From assembly GCF_001666755.1 (NCBI RefSeq), contig NZ_LZJC01000070.1, positions 1 through 53,116 on the forward strand: a DNA stretch of 53,116 nt. The letters run 5' to 3'. This document shows, piece after piece, positions 9,544-17,084 of the stretch. The notes beneath the pieces are model-generated. The model saw only the letters and a list, made by a program, of their open reading frames with translations, did no database searches and was not told the origin of the DNA. This DNA comes from Mycobacterium sp. E1214. Its GTDB lineage: Bacteria > Actinomycetota > Actinomycetes > Mycobacteriales > Mycobacteriaceae. The stretch's first letter is position 1. Each line of letters opens with the position of its first letter. A program made the translations under genes and the position numbers.

Positions 9544-10778
9544 TTTGCGCCGAACTTCAACAGGCGCTGGGCCACCCGGCGGATCTGAATCTCCTCTGCG
9601 CCCTCGGTGATGCGGTACCGCCGGTGATGGCGGTAGATGTGCTCGAACGGCTCGTGCCGGCTGTAGCCGAGGCCGCCGAAGATCTGCATGGCCCGGTCGG
9701 CGGCGTCGCACACCAGCCGGTTTGCGCGATAGTTGGCCATCGAAACCTTGTCCGACACTTCCATGTGGTGGTCGCGGTCCAGGTGCCAGGCCGCGTAGTG
9801 CACCAGCAGCCGGACCATCTGGGCTTCGGTCTGCAGCTCGGCCAGCGGCCACTGCACGGCCTGGTTGACCGACAGCGGCTTGCCGAAAACCAGGCGCGCT
9901 CCGGCGTATTCGGCGGCCCGGTCGATGCAGTACTGCGCCGCGCCCAGGCTGCTGGCCGCCTGCCGAATCCGGTTCTCGTGCAAGAAGGTCTGGGCGACCT
10001 CCAGCCCGCGGTCCACCTCGCCCAGCACGGCGTCGGCCGGCACCCGCACGTCGGTGAGCTCGACCTCGCCGTGGTCGGTGGGCATGTTGAAGGTCCACCA
10101 GTAGTACGGGACGGTGAAACCGGGCGCATCGGTGGGCGCCAGGAAGGCGGTGATGCCCAGGGCGGCGCCGGGCTCCCCGGACGTCCGCGCGAATACCAGG
10201 TCGTGGGTGGCCCGGTGCACTCCGGTGTTGAACCGTTTGGCGCCGTTGAGCACCCAGCCGTCGCCGTCGGCCTGCGCGCGGGTCTCTAGCCAGGTCGCGT
10301 CCGAGCCGTGTTGCGGTTCGGTCAGACCGAACGCCATCGAGCGCTCACCGGTGATCAGCGCCTCCGACCACACTCGGCGTTGTTCGTCGGTGCCGAAGCG
10401 CTCCATCATGATCACCTGCGGGAAGTTCCCGACGATCGACGATTCGTTCTGCAGATCGTTGTGCAGTCCCAGGCCGCGGTGCGCCAGGTGTTCGCGGATC
10501 ACGGCCATGTCGAGGTTACTGCCGTCGCGGCCCCCCAACGACGCCGGCAGTCCGTAGCGCAGCCAGCCGGCTTGGTCGGCGCGCCTGCGCATTTCGGCAA
10601 GGAGGTTTTCCCACTCGTCGGTGGGGATGCCGTCGTTGTCCCAGTCGGTGCGGGCATGTTCGCGGCGCTTGTCGAAGTACTGGATGTTGTCGCGTTCCAG
10701 CGGCTTGATCTCGGCTTCGATGAACTCGTCCATCTCGGCGAGCACACCCGGAAGGTGTTCGGGCAAAGTGAAATCCAC
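9540..10778 (-). CDS. Acyl-CoA dehydrogenase, LvaC/ACAD11-like
   Basis: This is an FAD-dependent acyl-CoA dehydrogenase of 412 aa from a GTG at 10778 with GGAG 6 bases upstream. Family hallmarks are MAFGLTEPQHGSDATW, WVLNGAKRFNTG, a tetramer-interface region with QIFGGLGYSRHEPFE, and the C-terminal ITEGAEEIQIRRVAQRLL. The long N-terminus (DFTLPEHLPG through ARTDWDNDG) is the form seen in ACAD10/11-type enzymes. In LvaC-type chemistry the phosphorylated 4-hydroxyacyl-CoA loses phosphate and is isomerised to the 3-hydroxyacyl-CoA. It is coupled to the kinase downstream, and 131 bases separate it from the lyase gene upstream. Substrate range is inferred. Confidence 0.92.
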   Translation of the reverse strand: MDFTLPEHLPGVLAEMDEFIEAEIKPLERDNIQYFDKRREHARTDWDNDGIPTDEWENLLAEMRRRADQAGWLRYGLPASLGGRDGSNLDMAVIREHLAHRGLGLHNDLQNESSIVGNFPQVIMMERFGTDEQRRVWSEALITGERSMAFGLTEPQHGSDATWLETRAQADGDGWVLNGAKRFNTGVHRATHDLVFARTSGEPGAALGITAFLAPTDAPGFTVPYYWWTFNMPTDHGEVELTDVRVPADAVLGEVDRGLEVAQTFLHENRIRQAASSLGAAQYCIDRAAEYAGARLVFGKPLSVNQAVQWPLAELQTEAQMVRLLVHYAAWHLDRDHHMEVSDKVSMANYRANRLVCDAADRAMQIFGGLGYSRHEPFEHIYRHHRRYRITEGAEEIQIRRVAQRLLKFGAK

Positions 10779-10909
10779 GCTATCTCCTCGGGTCCGCGCG
10801 GCCAGTGTTCGTCCCTACCGGCGAAGCCGCCGAGATAAAACCTCCCGCCGACGTTACCGGGCTGCGCCGGCCCTCGGCCGTCAGCGCCGGTGTTGCCCGG
10901 GGGCGGAGA

Positions 10910-11803
10910 TCAGTCACGGATCCGGTCCCCGGCCCGCAGCAGCGCACTGGGAAGGTCATGGCCGACAACGGATTTCGCGACGCGGGCGGCGGCGATGGCC
11001 GCCTGCAGGTCGATATCGACCTCGATGCCGCTGTCGCGCAGCAGATAAACTAGATCCTCGGTGGCGATGTTGCCCGTGGCGCCGGGCGCGAAGGGGCAGC
11101 CGCCCAGGCCGCCCGCCGACGCGTCCAGGCGGGTGACTCCGCACTGCACGGCGGCGTAGGCGCTGGCCAGTCCCGAGCCGCGGGTGTTGTGGAAGTGCGC
11201 GCCCAGCGGCAGGTCGCCGATGACCGGGCGCAGTTGCGCGACAAGCGAATTCACCCGACCCGGTGTGACGGTGCCGATGGTGTCGGCGATGCAGAACCGG
11301 TCGGCCCCCGCGCCGCGGGCGGCGGTGGCGATCTCCAGCACCCGCTGCGGCGGGGTCGCGCCCTCGAAGGGGGAGTCCCAGGCCGTCGCGACGACGACTT
11401 CGACCGTGGCGCCGGAGTCGTGCGCGATGCCGACGATCTCGCCGATCTGCTCGGTGGCCTCGGCGCTGGTGCGTCCCACGTTGGCGTTGCTGAAGGTGTC
11501 GTCGGCGGCGACGACGTACTCGATCGAACGCAACCCGGCCGCGACGGCCCGCTTGGCGCCGCCCGCGCTCGCGACCAGCGCCGAGAATTCGATATCGGGA
11601 TAGTCCCGCAAGTGGGCGGCGAGCTCGGCGGCGTCGGCCATCGACGGAACCTTGGACGGGGACACGAATGCGGTGGCCTCGACCTCGCGCACACCGGTCG
11701 CCGCCACGGCGGCCAGCAGTTCGAGCTTGGCCGACAACGGGATCGGCTTCTCGATCTGCAACCCGTCGCGCAGCGCCACCTCACGAATGTCGACCTTGGT
11801 CAC
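10910..11803 (-). CDS. HMG-CoA lyase-like enzyme
   Basis: This is a TIM-barrel lyase of the 3-hydroxy-3-methylglutaryl-CoA lyase family, 297 aa from GTG (VTKVDIREVALRDGLQ). Active-site features are visible: R12-D13 in LRDGLQ, metal-binding H203 and H205 in GAHFHNTRG, and the flexible cysteine loop GGLGGCPFAPGATGN with C236. The reaction for the family is retro-Claisen cleavage of HMG-CoA or related branched 3-hydroxyacyl-CoAs to acetyl-CoA plus a keto product. The start overlaps the CaiB stop by four bases. The genuine substrate is not clear, since no other leucine-pathway gene is close by. Confidence 0.93.
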   Translation of the reverse strand: MTKVDIREVALRDGLQIEKPIPLSAKLELLAAVAATGVREVEATAFVSPSKVPSMADAAELAAHLRDYPDIEFSALVASAGGAKRAVAAGLRSIEYVVAADDTFSNANVGRTSAEATEQIGEIVGIAHDSGATVEVVVATAWDSPFEGATPPQRVLEIATAARGAGADRFCIADTIGTVTPGRVNSLVAQLRPVIGDLPLGAHFHNTRGSGLASAYAAVQCGVTRLDASAGGLGGCPFAPGATGNIATEDLVYLLRDSGIEVDIDLQAAIAAARVAKSVVGHDLPSALLRAGDRIRD

Positions 11804-13014
11804 AGCACCCCCTCGGTCCGCAGCTCGTCGAGTTCTTTTCGTGTCAGGCCCAGCAGCCCCAGGTAGACCTCGTCGTTGTGCTGCCCCGGTCGAGCGGGGC
11901 CGGCGCTGCGCACGGCGCCCGGCGACTCGGAGAGGACCGGCACCACGCCCGGCCCCAGCACGGTGCGCCCGACGCGCTCGTCGTAGTGCTCGACCAGCAT
12001 GCCGCGGGCGCGCAGCTGCGGGTCCGCGACCACCTCGGCCACCGTGTTGATGGGTCCGGCGATCACACCGGCAGCGCTCAGCGTGTCGATGATGTCGGCG
12101 GGTTGCCGCGCTGCCGCCCATTCGCCGATGATCTCGTCGAGCTCGTCTTGGTTGCGGCCGCGGGCGACGTGGGTGTCGAACCGGTCGTCGGTGGCCAGCT
12201 CCGGGCGCCCCATCACCTTGCACAGGCGTGCGAATACCGTGTCCTGGTTTGCGGCGATCACCACCCAGGAGCCGTCGGCGGTGCGGTAGATGTTCGACGG
12301 CGCGATGCCCTCGAGTCGGGTGCCCGACGGTCCGCGCACCACGCCGCCGAGGTCGTAGTCGGGGATCGTGGATTCCTGTACAGCCAAACACGATTCGGTC
12401 AGCGCGACGTCCACCACCTGGCCGCGACCGGTGACGCTGCGGCGGTACAGCGCGGCCAGCGCGCCCTGGGCGCCGAACATGCCGGCGAGGCTGTCGCCGA
12501 GCGAGAGCGCCAGCCGCGGCGGCGGGCCGCCGGGGAAGCCGTTGAGGTGCCGCAATCCGCTAGCGGCCTCGGCGACCGAGGCGTACCCGGCCTTGCGCGC
12601 GTCCGGGCCGGTCTGGCCGTAACCGGAGACGCGGACCAGGATGACGCCGGGGTTGCGGTCGCGCAGCACCTCGTAGCCGAGGTCCCATTTCTCCAGCGTG
12701 CCGGGGCGGAAGTTCTCGACCACGATGTCCGACTCGGCGACGAGGTCGAGAAATAGCTCGCGGCCCCGCGGATGGCGCAGGTCCAGGGTGACGGCGCGCT
12801 TGTTGCGGGCGTGCACCGTCCAGAACACGTGGTGGCCGTCGAGTTCCGCCTGGCCCCAGGTTCGCAGCGGGTCCGGGGCCCCCGGCAGCTCCACCTTGAT
12901 GACGTCGGCGCCCATGTCGCCCAGCAGCCGGCCGGTGAAGGGGCCGGCGATCAGGGTGCCCAGTTCGAGGGCCCGGATGCCGTCGAGGGGTCCCGCCGCG
13001 CCGGGTGACGTCAT
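11800..13014 (-). CDS. CaiB/BaiF-type CoA-transferase
   Basis: This is a class III CoA-transferase of 404 aa from MTSPGAAGPL. The N-terminal Rossmann part has ALELGTLIAGPF and GADVIKVELPGAPDP. The catalytic aspartate is D174 in LALSLGDSLAG. VTLDLRHPRGRELF and VVENFRPGTLEKWDLG are standard family motifs. These enzymes move CoA between carboxylic acids and so could activate the organic acid fed to the downstream lyase, dehydrogenase and kinase. It is the first gene of the five-gene minus-strand run. No clear promoter is visible in the repeat-containing spacer upstream. Confidence 0.93.
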   Translation of the reverse strand: MTSPGAAGPLDGIRALELGTLIAGPFTGRLLGDMGADVIKVELPGAPDPLRTWGQAELDGHHVFWTVHARNKRAVTLDLRHPRGRELFLDLVAESDIVVENFRPGTLEKWDLGYEVLRDRNPGVILVRVSGYGQTGPDARKAGYASVAEAASGLRHLNGFPGGPPPRLALSLGDSLAGMFGAQGALAALYRRSVTGRGQVVDVALTESCLAVQESTIPDYDLGGVVRGPSGTRLEGIAPSNIYRTADGSWVVIAANQDTVFARLCKVMGRPELATDDRFDTHVARGRNQDELDEIIGEWAAARQPADIIDTLSAAGVIAGPINTVAEVVADPQLRARGMLVEHYDERVGRTVLGPGVVPVLSESPGAVRSAGPARPGQHNDEVYLGLLGLTRKELDELRTEGVL

Positions 13015-13516
13015 CGCGCACCCGCGAAGCGGTGCCCGGCTTGGCAATCGGTGACGACGGCGCCCCGCCTGTCGCGGTGGCCTTGGCCCGCGTAATGTCC
13101 TGTGGCGCAGCGAATGTCGTGCATATCCTCGTCCTGGTGCCCGTCGAGTGGCCAGCGGTTGTGGCTTGGCTCGTCGGCAACATTACTCATCGATGGCGCC
13201 GGAATGTCGGGGGACTACAGGCCAGCCGGTCACCACGGGCGTCGTCGCCGTTGCGGCGCGACAGCCAACCCCGCGGCGTGTTGGGGTCTGCCAAGGTGCC
13301 GTGCACGACGAACCAAACTCTCCTGACGGCGGGGGCGACGAGCGCAAAACTGGAAAGTGACGTTAGTTTTCGCTACTGCACCGCACAAGGGGCCGACGGG
13401 CGCGCGCGTGGGCTCAGGAGCCCCAGCAGTCCCAGTCCGGAGTCGACTGGTTTTGTGCCCACCTCATAGCGACAACTGAGGAACGCGTCGCGTAGCGTGC
13501 CGCTCGCTGGCCGCGG

Positions 13517-13566
13517 TGTCGCTGTGAGGCGGGCACTTCGCCTATTACCGCGGAGAGCGGCCGCCG
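13517..13566. repeat. 50-bp direct repeat, copy 1
   Basis: This sequence is identical over 50 bases to 13629-13678. It begins TGTCGCTGTGAGG and ends GAGCGGCCGCCG. Inside is a short hairpin, AGGCG-ggcactt-CGCCT, followed by CCGCGG. The repeat period is 112 bases. Confidence 0.9.
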
Positions 13567-13628
13567 CAAGCGCACCGGAAGCGCGCCGCCCTCGGCCGCG
13601 CACCAGCCGGCCTTCGCCCACCCCGCGT

Positions 13629-13678
13629 TGTCGCTGTGAGGCGGGCACTTCGCCTATTACCGCGGAGAGCGGCCGCCG
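13629..13678. repeat. 50-bp direct repeat, copy 2
   Basis: This is an exact copy of 13517-13566, ending 39 bases before the fadB4 stop. The tail segment (CGGAGAGCGGCCGCCGGAAGCGC) is partly repeated again immediately downstream, suggesting local tandem expansion. Confidence 0.9.
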
Positions 13679-13717
13679 GAAGCGCGGCGGAGAGCGGCCG
13701 CCGGAAGCGCGCCGCCC

Positions 13718-14689
13718 CTAGCCGCGCACCCGCAGAACGACCTTGCCCTTCGCGGTGCGGTTCTCCAGCGACGCGATGGCGGCGCCCGCCTCGTCCAGCG
13801 AGTAGACCGCGGGCTCGGGGGCGGCGAGCTCGCCAGACGTGAGCAGCCGTTCGAGGCCGGCCCACTGCTCGGCCAGCGCGCCGGGGTGTCGTCCCGTCCA
13901 CGCGCCCCAACCCACGCCGACCACGTCAATGTTGTTGAGCAGCAACCGGTTTACCTTGACGGTCGGAATCTCGCCGCCGGTGAAGCCGACCACCAGGAGC
14001 CGCCCACCGGGGGCCAGGGAACGCAACGAATCGGTGAACCGATCGCCGCCGACGGGGTCGAGGACGATGTCGACCCCGCGGCCGTCGGTCAGTTCCTTGA
14101 CCGCGTCCTTGAACCCGTCGGCCAGGACCACGTCCGTGGCACCGGCGGCGGTGGCGATGTCGGCCTTCTCCGGCGTGCTGACCACCGCGATGCTGCGCAA
14201 AGCCCCCAGCGCCGGCGCCAGCCGCAGCCCGGAGGTGCCGATGCCTCCGGCCGCTCCGTGCACCAGCACCGTCTCGCCCCGCTGCAGCCGCCCGCGCGTC
14301 GTCAGCGCGAAATACACGGTCAGGTCGTTGAACAACAACCCGGCGCCCGCCTCGAAGCTGACGTTGTCGGGCAGCTTGAACACGCGGTCGGGCGACAGCA
14401 CGGCGACCTCGGCCATGCCGCCCGCGAGCATCGTCAGGCCGACCACCCGGTCCCCGGGCCGCACGTGGGCGTCGTCGGGCGCGGAGCGGACCACCCCGGC
14501 GATCTCGGCGCCCAGCACGAACGGCGGATCGGGGCGGTACTGGTAGAGGCCGCGGGTGAGCAGCGCGTCGGGAAACGCTACGCCGGCCGCGTGCACGTCG
14601 ACCACCACGCCCTCGCCGGCCGGCTCGTCGATGTCGGCCAACTCGACCGCGTCAGGACCGTCCAGCCGGGTCACCCGTATCGCGCGCAT
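13718..14689 (-). CDS. fadB4: NADPH:quinone oxidoreductase-like protein FadB4
   Basis: This is a zinc-independent medium-chain dehydrogenase/reductase of the quinone oxidoreductase family, 323 aa, the same length as M. tuberculosis FadB4 (Rv3141). The GroES-like N-terminal half ends near PFVLGAEIAGVV. The NADPH-binding Rossmann motif is HGAAGGIGTSGLRL. No structural-zinc cysteine cluster is present. A GGAGG lies 5 bases before the ATG, and TACGCT at 14724-14729 is a possible -10 box. Despite the name, it is not a beta-oxidation hydroxyacyl-CoA dehydrogenase by sequence. It follows the AcuI-like gene by 47 bases and lies downstream of fadE23/fadE24, as in M. tuberculosis. Confidence 0.9.
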   Translation of the reverse strand: MRAIRVTRLDGPDAVELADIDEPAGEGVVVDVHAAGVAFPDALLTRGLYQYRPDPPFVLGAEIAGVVRSAPDDAHVRPGDRVVGLTMLAGGMAEVAVLSPDRVFKLPDNVSFEAGAGLLFNDLTVYFALTTRGRLQRGETVLVHGAAGGIGTSGLRLAPALGALRSIAVVSTPEKADIATAAGATDVVLADGFKDAVKELTDGRGVDIVLDPVGGDRFTDSLRSLAPGGRLLVVGFTGGEIPTVKVNRLLLNNIDVVGVGWGAWTGRHPGALAEQWAGLERLLTSGELAAPEPAVYSLDEAGAAIASLENRTAKGKVVLRVRG

Positions 14690-14736
14690 GCCACCTCCGT
14701 CGTCAGCCGATCAGCGCCCGCCCAGCGTATGCCGAC

Positions 14737-15735
14737 TCAAAAACCACCGGCGACCCGCACCACCGCGCGCCCGGAGAACTCACCGGCACGCACCCGGTCG
14801 ATCACGCCCACCACGTCCTTGACGTCGACGTCGGTCACCAGCGAGTCCAGGTGACGGGGCCGCAACGTATCGCCCAGGCGGGCCCACAGCTCGCGGCGCC
14901 GCCCGATCGGCATCAGGACCGAATCCATGCCCAGCAGCGCGACGCCGCGCAGGATGAACGGCATCACCGTGGTGTTCAGCGCCGGGCCGCCGGTGAGCCC
15001 GCTGGCCGCGACCGCGCCGCCGTAGTCGACGGTGCTGAGCACGTCGGCGAGGGTCGCGCCGCCCACGCAGTCCACGGCGCCCGCCCAGCGCGCCTTGCCC
15101 AACGGTCGCGGCTTGGCGTCGGGGTCGGCGGGTAGCCGACCGATAACCTCCGCGGCACCAAGGCTTTTCAAGCGGTCGGCCGCGTCGGCCTTAACGGTCG
15201 ACGCCACCACCTGATAACCGGCAGCCGCCAGCAGGTCCACGCTGACCGAGCCCACGCCGCCGGTGGCGCCCGTGACCACGATGGGGCCGGCGTCGGGCGC
15301 GATGCCCCATTCCAGGAGTGCCTGCACGCTCATCCCCGCGGTGAACCCGGCGGTGCCGATCGCGGCGCCCTCGTGCGGGCTGAGGGGGCCCAGCGGCACC
15401 ACCTGGTCGGCGGGCAACCGCGCGTACTCGGCGTAGCCGCCGTGGTGGCCGGTGCCGATCGAGTACCCGTGAGCCAATACCTGGTCGCCGACGGCGAAGT
15501 CGGGCGATGCGGAGTCGACGACTTCGCCGGTCAGGTCGATGCCCGGCACCACCGGATAATTGCGCACCACCCCGCCGCCGGGCGTCAGCGCCAACGCGTC
15601 TTTGTAGTTGACGCTCGAGTACAGCACCCGGATTGTCACGTCACCGGGCGGCAGGTCGGAGTTGCCCAGCGTCTCGATCGAGGTTGTTATCCGGTCACCA
15701 TCTTGGCGCGCAACGAGCGCTTGAAACGTGTCCAT
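14737..15735 (-). CDS. AcuI/YhdH-type acrylyl-CoA reductase family oxidoreductase
   Basis: This medium-chain reductase of 332 aa belongs to the YhdH/AcuI branch, recognisable from LYSSVNYKDALALTPGGGVV and PGIDLTGEVVDSASP. The NADPH motif is VTGATGGVGSVSVDLL. AcuI reduces acryloyl-CoA to propionyl-CoA, and related proteins reduce other small enoyl-CoAs or quinones. In mycobacteria such an activity would sit with propionyl-CoA metabolism, fitting the neighbouring FadE genes, but the substrate is inferred. A TAGCGT box ends exactly 6 bases before the ATG, so this gene probably has its own leaderless transcript. I do not recall it between fadE23 and fadB4 in M. tuberculosis. Confidence 0.87.
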   Translation of the reverse strand: MDTFQALVARQDGDRITTSIETLGNSDLPPGDVTIRVLYSSVNYKDALALTPGGGVVRNYPVVPGIDLTGEVVDSASPDFAVGDQVLAHGYSIGTGHHGGYAEYARLPADQVVPLGPLSPHEGAAIGTAGFTAGMSVQALLEWGIAPDAGPIVVTGATGGVGSVSVDLLAAAGYQVVASTVKADAADRLKSLGAAEVIGRLPADPDAKPRPLGKARWAGAVDCVGGATLADVLSTVDYGGAVAASGLTGGPALNTTVMPFILRGVALLGMDSVLMPIGRRRELWARLGDTLRPRHLDSLVTDVDVKDVVGVIDRVRAGEFSGRAVVRVAGGF

Positions 15736-15741
15736 GCCTCG

Positions 15742-15747
15742 ACGCTA
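15742..15747 (-). promoter_or_regulatory. Leaderless -10 box of the AcuI-like gene
   Basis: Reading on the minus strand, TAGCGT is followed by CGAGGC and then the ATG. A TANNNT hexamer 6 bases from the start codon is the mycobacterial leaderless arrangement. Confidence 0.55.
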
Positions 15748-15846
15748 GCCTCGTCCGACGAATTCGTTCCCACTCGGTCGGTGCTCTGTCTCGCGGACCG
15801 AACTCGACGACGCGGTGCGCCAACGGATGAACGCCGCCGGCTGACG

Positions 15847-17052
15847 CTATTTGAGCTCGGCCGACGACAGGCCCAGCAGGCGGCGGGCGACCACTAGCTG
15901 CTGAATCTGCTGGGTGCCCTCGAAGATGTCGAGGATCTTCGAGTCGCGTGCCCACTTCTCCAGCAGCGACTGTTCGGAATAGCCTGCCGTGCCGGCCAAT
16001 TCGACGGACTTGAGGGTGACGTCACTGGCCATCCGCCCCGCCTTGGCCTTGCTCATCGAGGCCTCTTTGGAGTTCGGGATCTTGTTGTCCGCCTGCCACG
16101 CGGCGCGCAGCGCAAGCAGGTAGGCCGATTCCCAATCGGCCTCCATCCGCAGGAATTCCGACGCCGCGGCGCTCTGCACGTGCGACGGCTGGTCATAGGA
16201 GATTTCCACGCCGGCGTCGGTGAGGATCTTGCGGATCTCCTCCAACGCGGCGCGTCCGACGCCGATGGCCATGGCGGCCACGATCGGCCGGGTGTTGTCG
16301 AAGGTCTCCATTACCCCGGAGAAGCCCTTGCCGACCTCAATCTCGGGGTTGCCCAGCAGGTTCTCCTTGGGAATGCGGACGTTGTCGAACCGGATCGCCG
16401 CCGTGTCGGAGCCCTTGATGCCGAGCTTGCGTTCGAGGCGCTCGACGGTGACGCCGGGGTGCTCGCGTGGGACGATGAACGACTTGATCGCGGCGCGGCC
16501 CTTGGACTTGTCCAGGGTGGCCCACACCACGATGTGCGTGGCGCGCGAACCCGCTGTCACGTAGATCTTTTCACCGTTGATGACGTATTCGTCGCCGTCC
16601 AGCTTGGCCGTCGTCGAGACCGCCGCCGAGTCCGAGCCGAAGTCGGGTTCGGTGATGGCCATCGCCGCCCACACCTTGCCCAACCGCTCGAGCTGCTCGT
16701 CGGTCGCCACGGCGGAGATGGCCGCGTTGCCGAGGCCCTGATAGGGCACCGACAGCATCATCGCGACGTCCCCCCAGCTCGCCTCCAGCGTCTGCAGCAG
16801 CGCGGCCATGTTGGCGCCGTTGCGGTTCTGGTCGCCGGCCTGGCCTTCCGCGCGCAGGGAGTTGGCCCCCGCCATGTCGGTCGACGCGGACGCCCCTTCG
16901 AACATCTTGAACAGGGTGTCGAGTTCGACCGGGTAGGCGTGCTCGGCCAGGTCGTATTTGCGGCCGATCGGCCGCATCAGCTCGGCGGCACCCTGATGGG
17001 TGGTGACGGCCACCGTCTGCAACTTGCGAGGGAGCTCCAAATTGATTGCCAT
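15847..17052 (-). CDS. fadE23: Acyl-CoA dehydrogenase FadE23
   Basis: This acyl-CoA dehydrogenase has 401 aa from MAINLELPRK, identical in length to M. tuberculosis FadE23 (Rv3140). Hallmarks are MAITEPDFGSDSAAV, YVINGEKIYVTAGS, and the C-terminal IFEGTQQIQQLVVARRLL. It lies 32 bases downstream of fadE24 on the same strand. Adjacent mycobacterial FadE pairs of this type are known to assemble as heterotetramers in sterol side-chain catabolism, so a FadE23/FadE24 complex is likely but inferred. The M. tuberculosis pair is among the genes induced by isoniazid. An in-frame extension upstream overlaps fadE24 and was not used. Confidence 0.94.
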   Translation of the reverse strand: MAINLELPRKLQTVAVTTHQGAAELMRPIGRKYDLAEHAYPVELDTLFKMFEGASASTDMAGANSLRAEGQAGDQNRNGANMAALLQTLEASWGDVAMMLSVPYQGLGNAAISAVATDEQLERLGKVWAAMAITEPDFGSDSAAVSTTAKLDGDEYVINGEKIYVTAGSRATHIVVWATLDKSKGRAAIKSFIVPREHPGVTVERLERKLGIKGSDTAAIRFDNVRIPKENLLGNPEIEVGKGFSGVMETFDNTRPIVAAMAIGVGRAALEEIRKILTDAGVEISYDQPSHVQSAAASEFLRMEADWESAYLLALRAAWQADNKIPNSKEASMSKAKAGRMASDVTLKSVELAGTAGYSEQSLLEKWARDSKILDIFEGTQQIQQLVVARRLLGLSSAELK

Positions 17053-17084
17053 GATTGGACTTTCGGATCGAAGTTGAGGAGGTG

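Larger units (their letters stand above)
13015..13717. other. Non-coding spacer with direct repeats
   Basis: These 703 bases separate the CoA-transferase gene from fadB4. Open frames here lack recognisable domains and ribosome sites and look like GC-rich chance frames. The right third holds two copies of a 50-bp repeat listed separately, plus a shorter partial third copy around 13684-13707. The left part (about 13020-13500) is less GC-rich than its surroundings and has no feature I recognise. A promoter for the CoA-transferase operon should lie in the left part. Confidence 0.6.

Noticed and set aside
12881..12895. A 15-base match (CCCGGCAGCTCCACC) to the ssrA 3' end at 31439-31453, possible attachment-site copy
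   Set aside because: It lies inside the CoA-transferase gene in frame with conserved VELPGAPDP sequence. In GC-rich DNA a match of this length near a conserved motif is plausible by chance, and the flanks do not match.
13005..13469. A 154-codon plus-strand open frame in the repeat-containing spacer
   Set aside because: It has no ribosome site, no conserved motif, and starts inside the CoA-transferase gene on the other strand.
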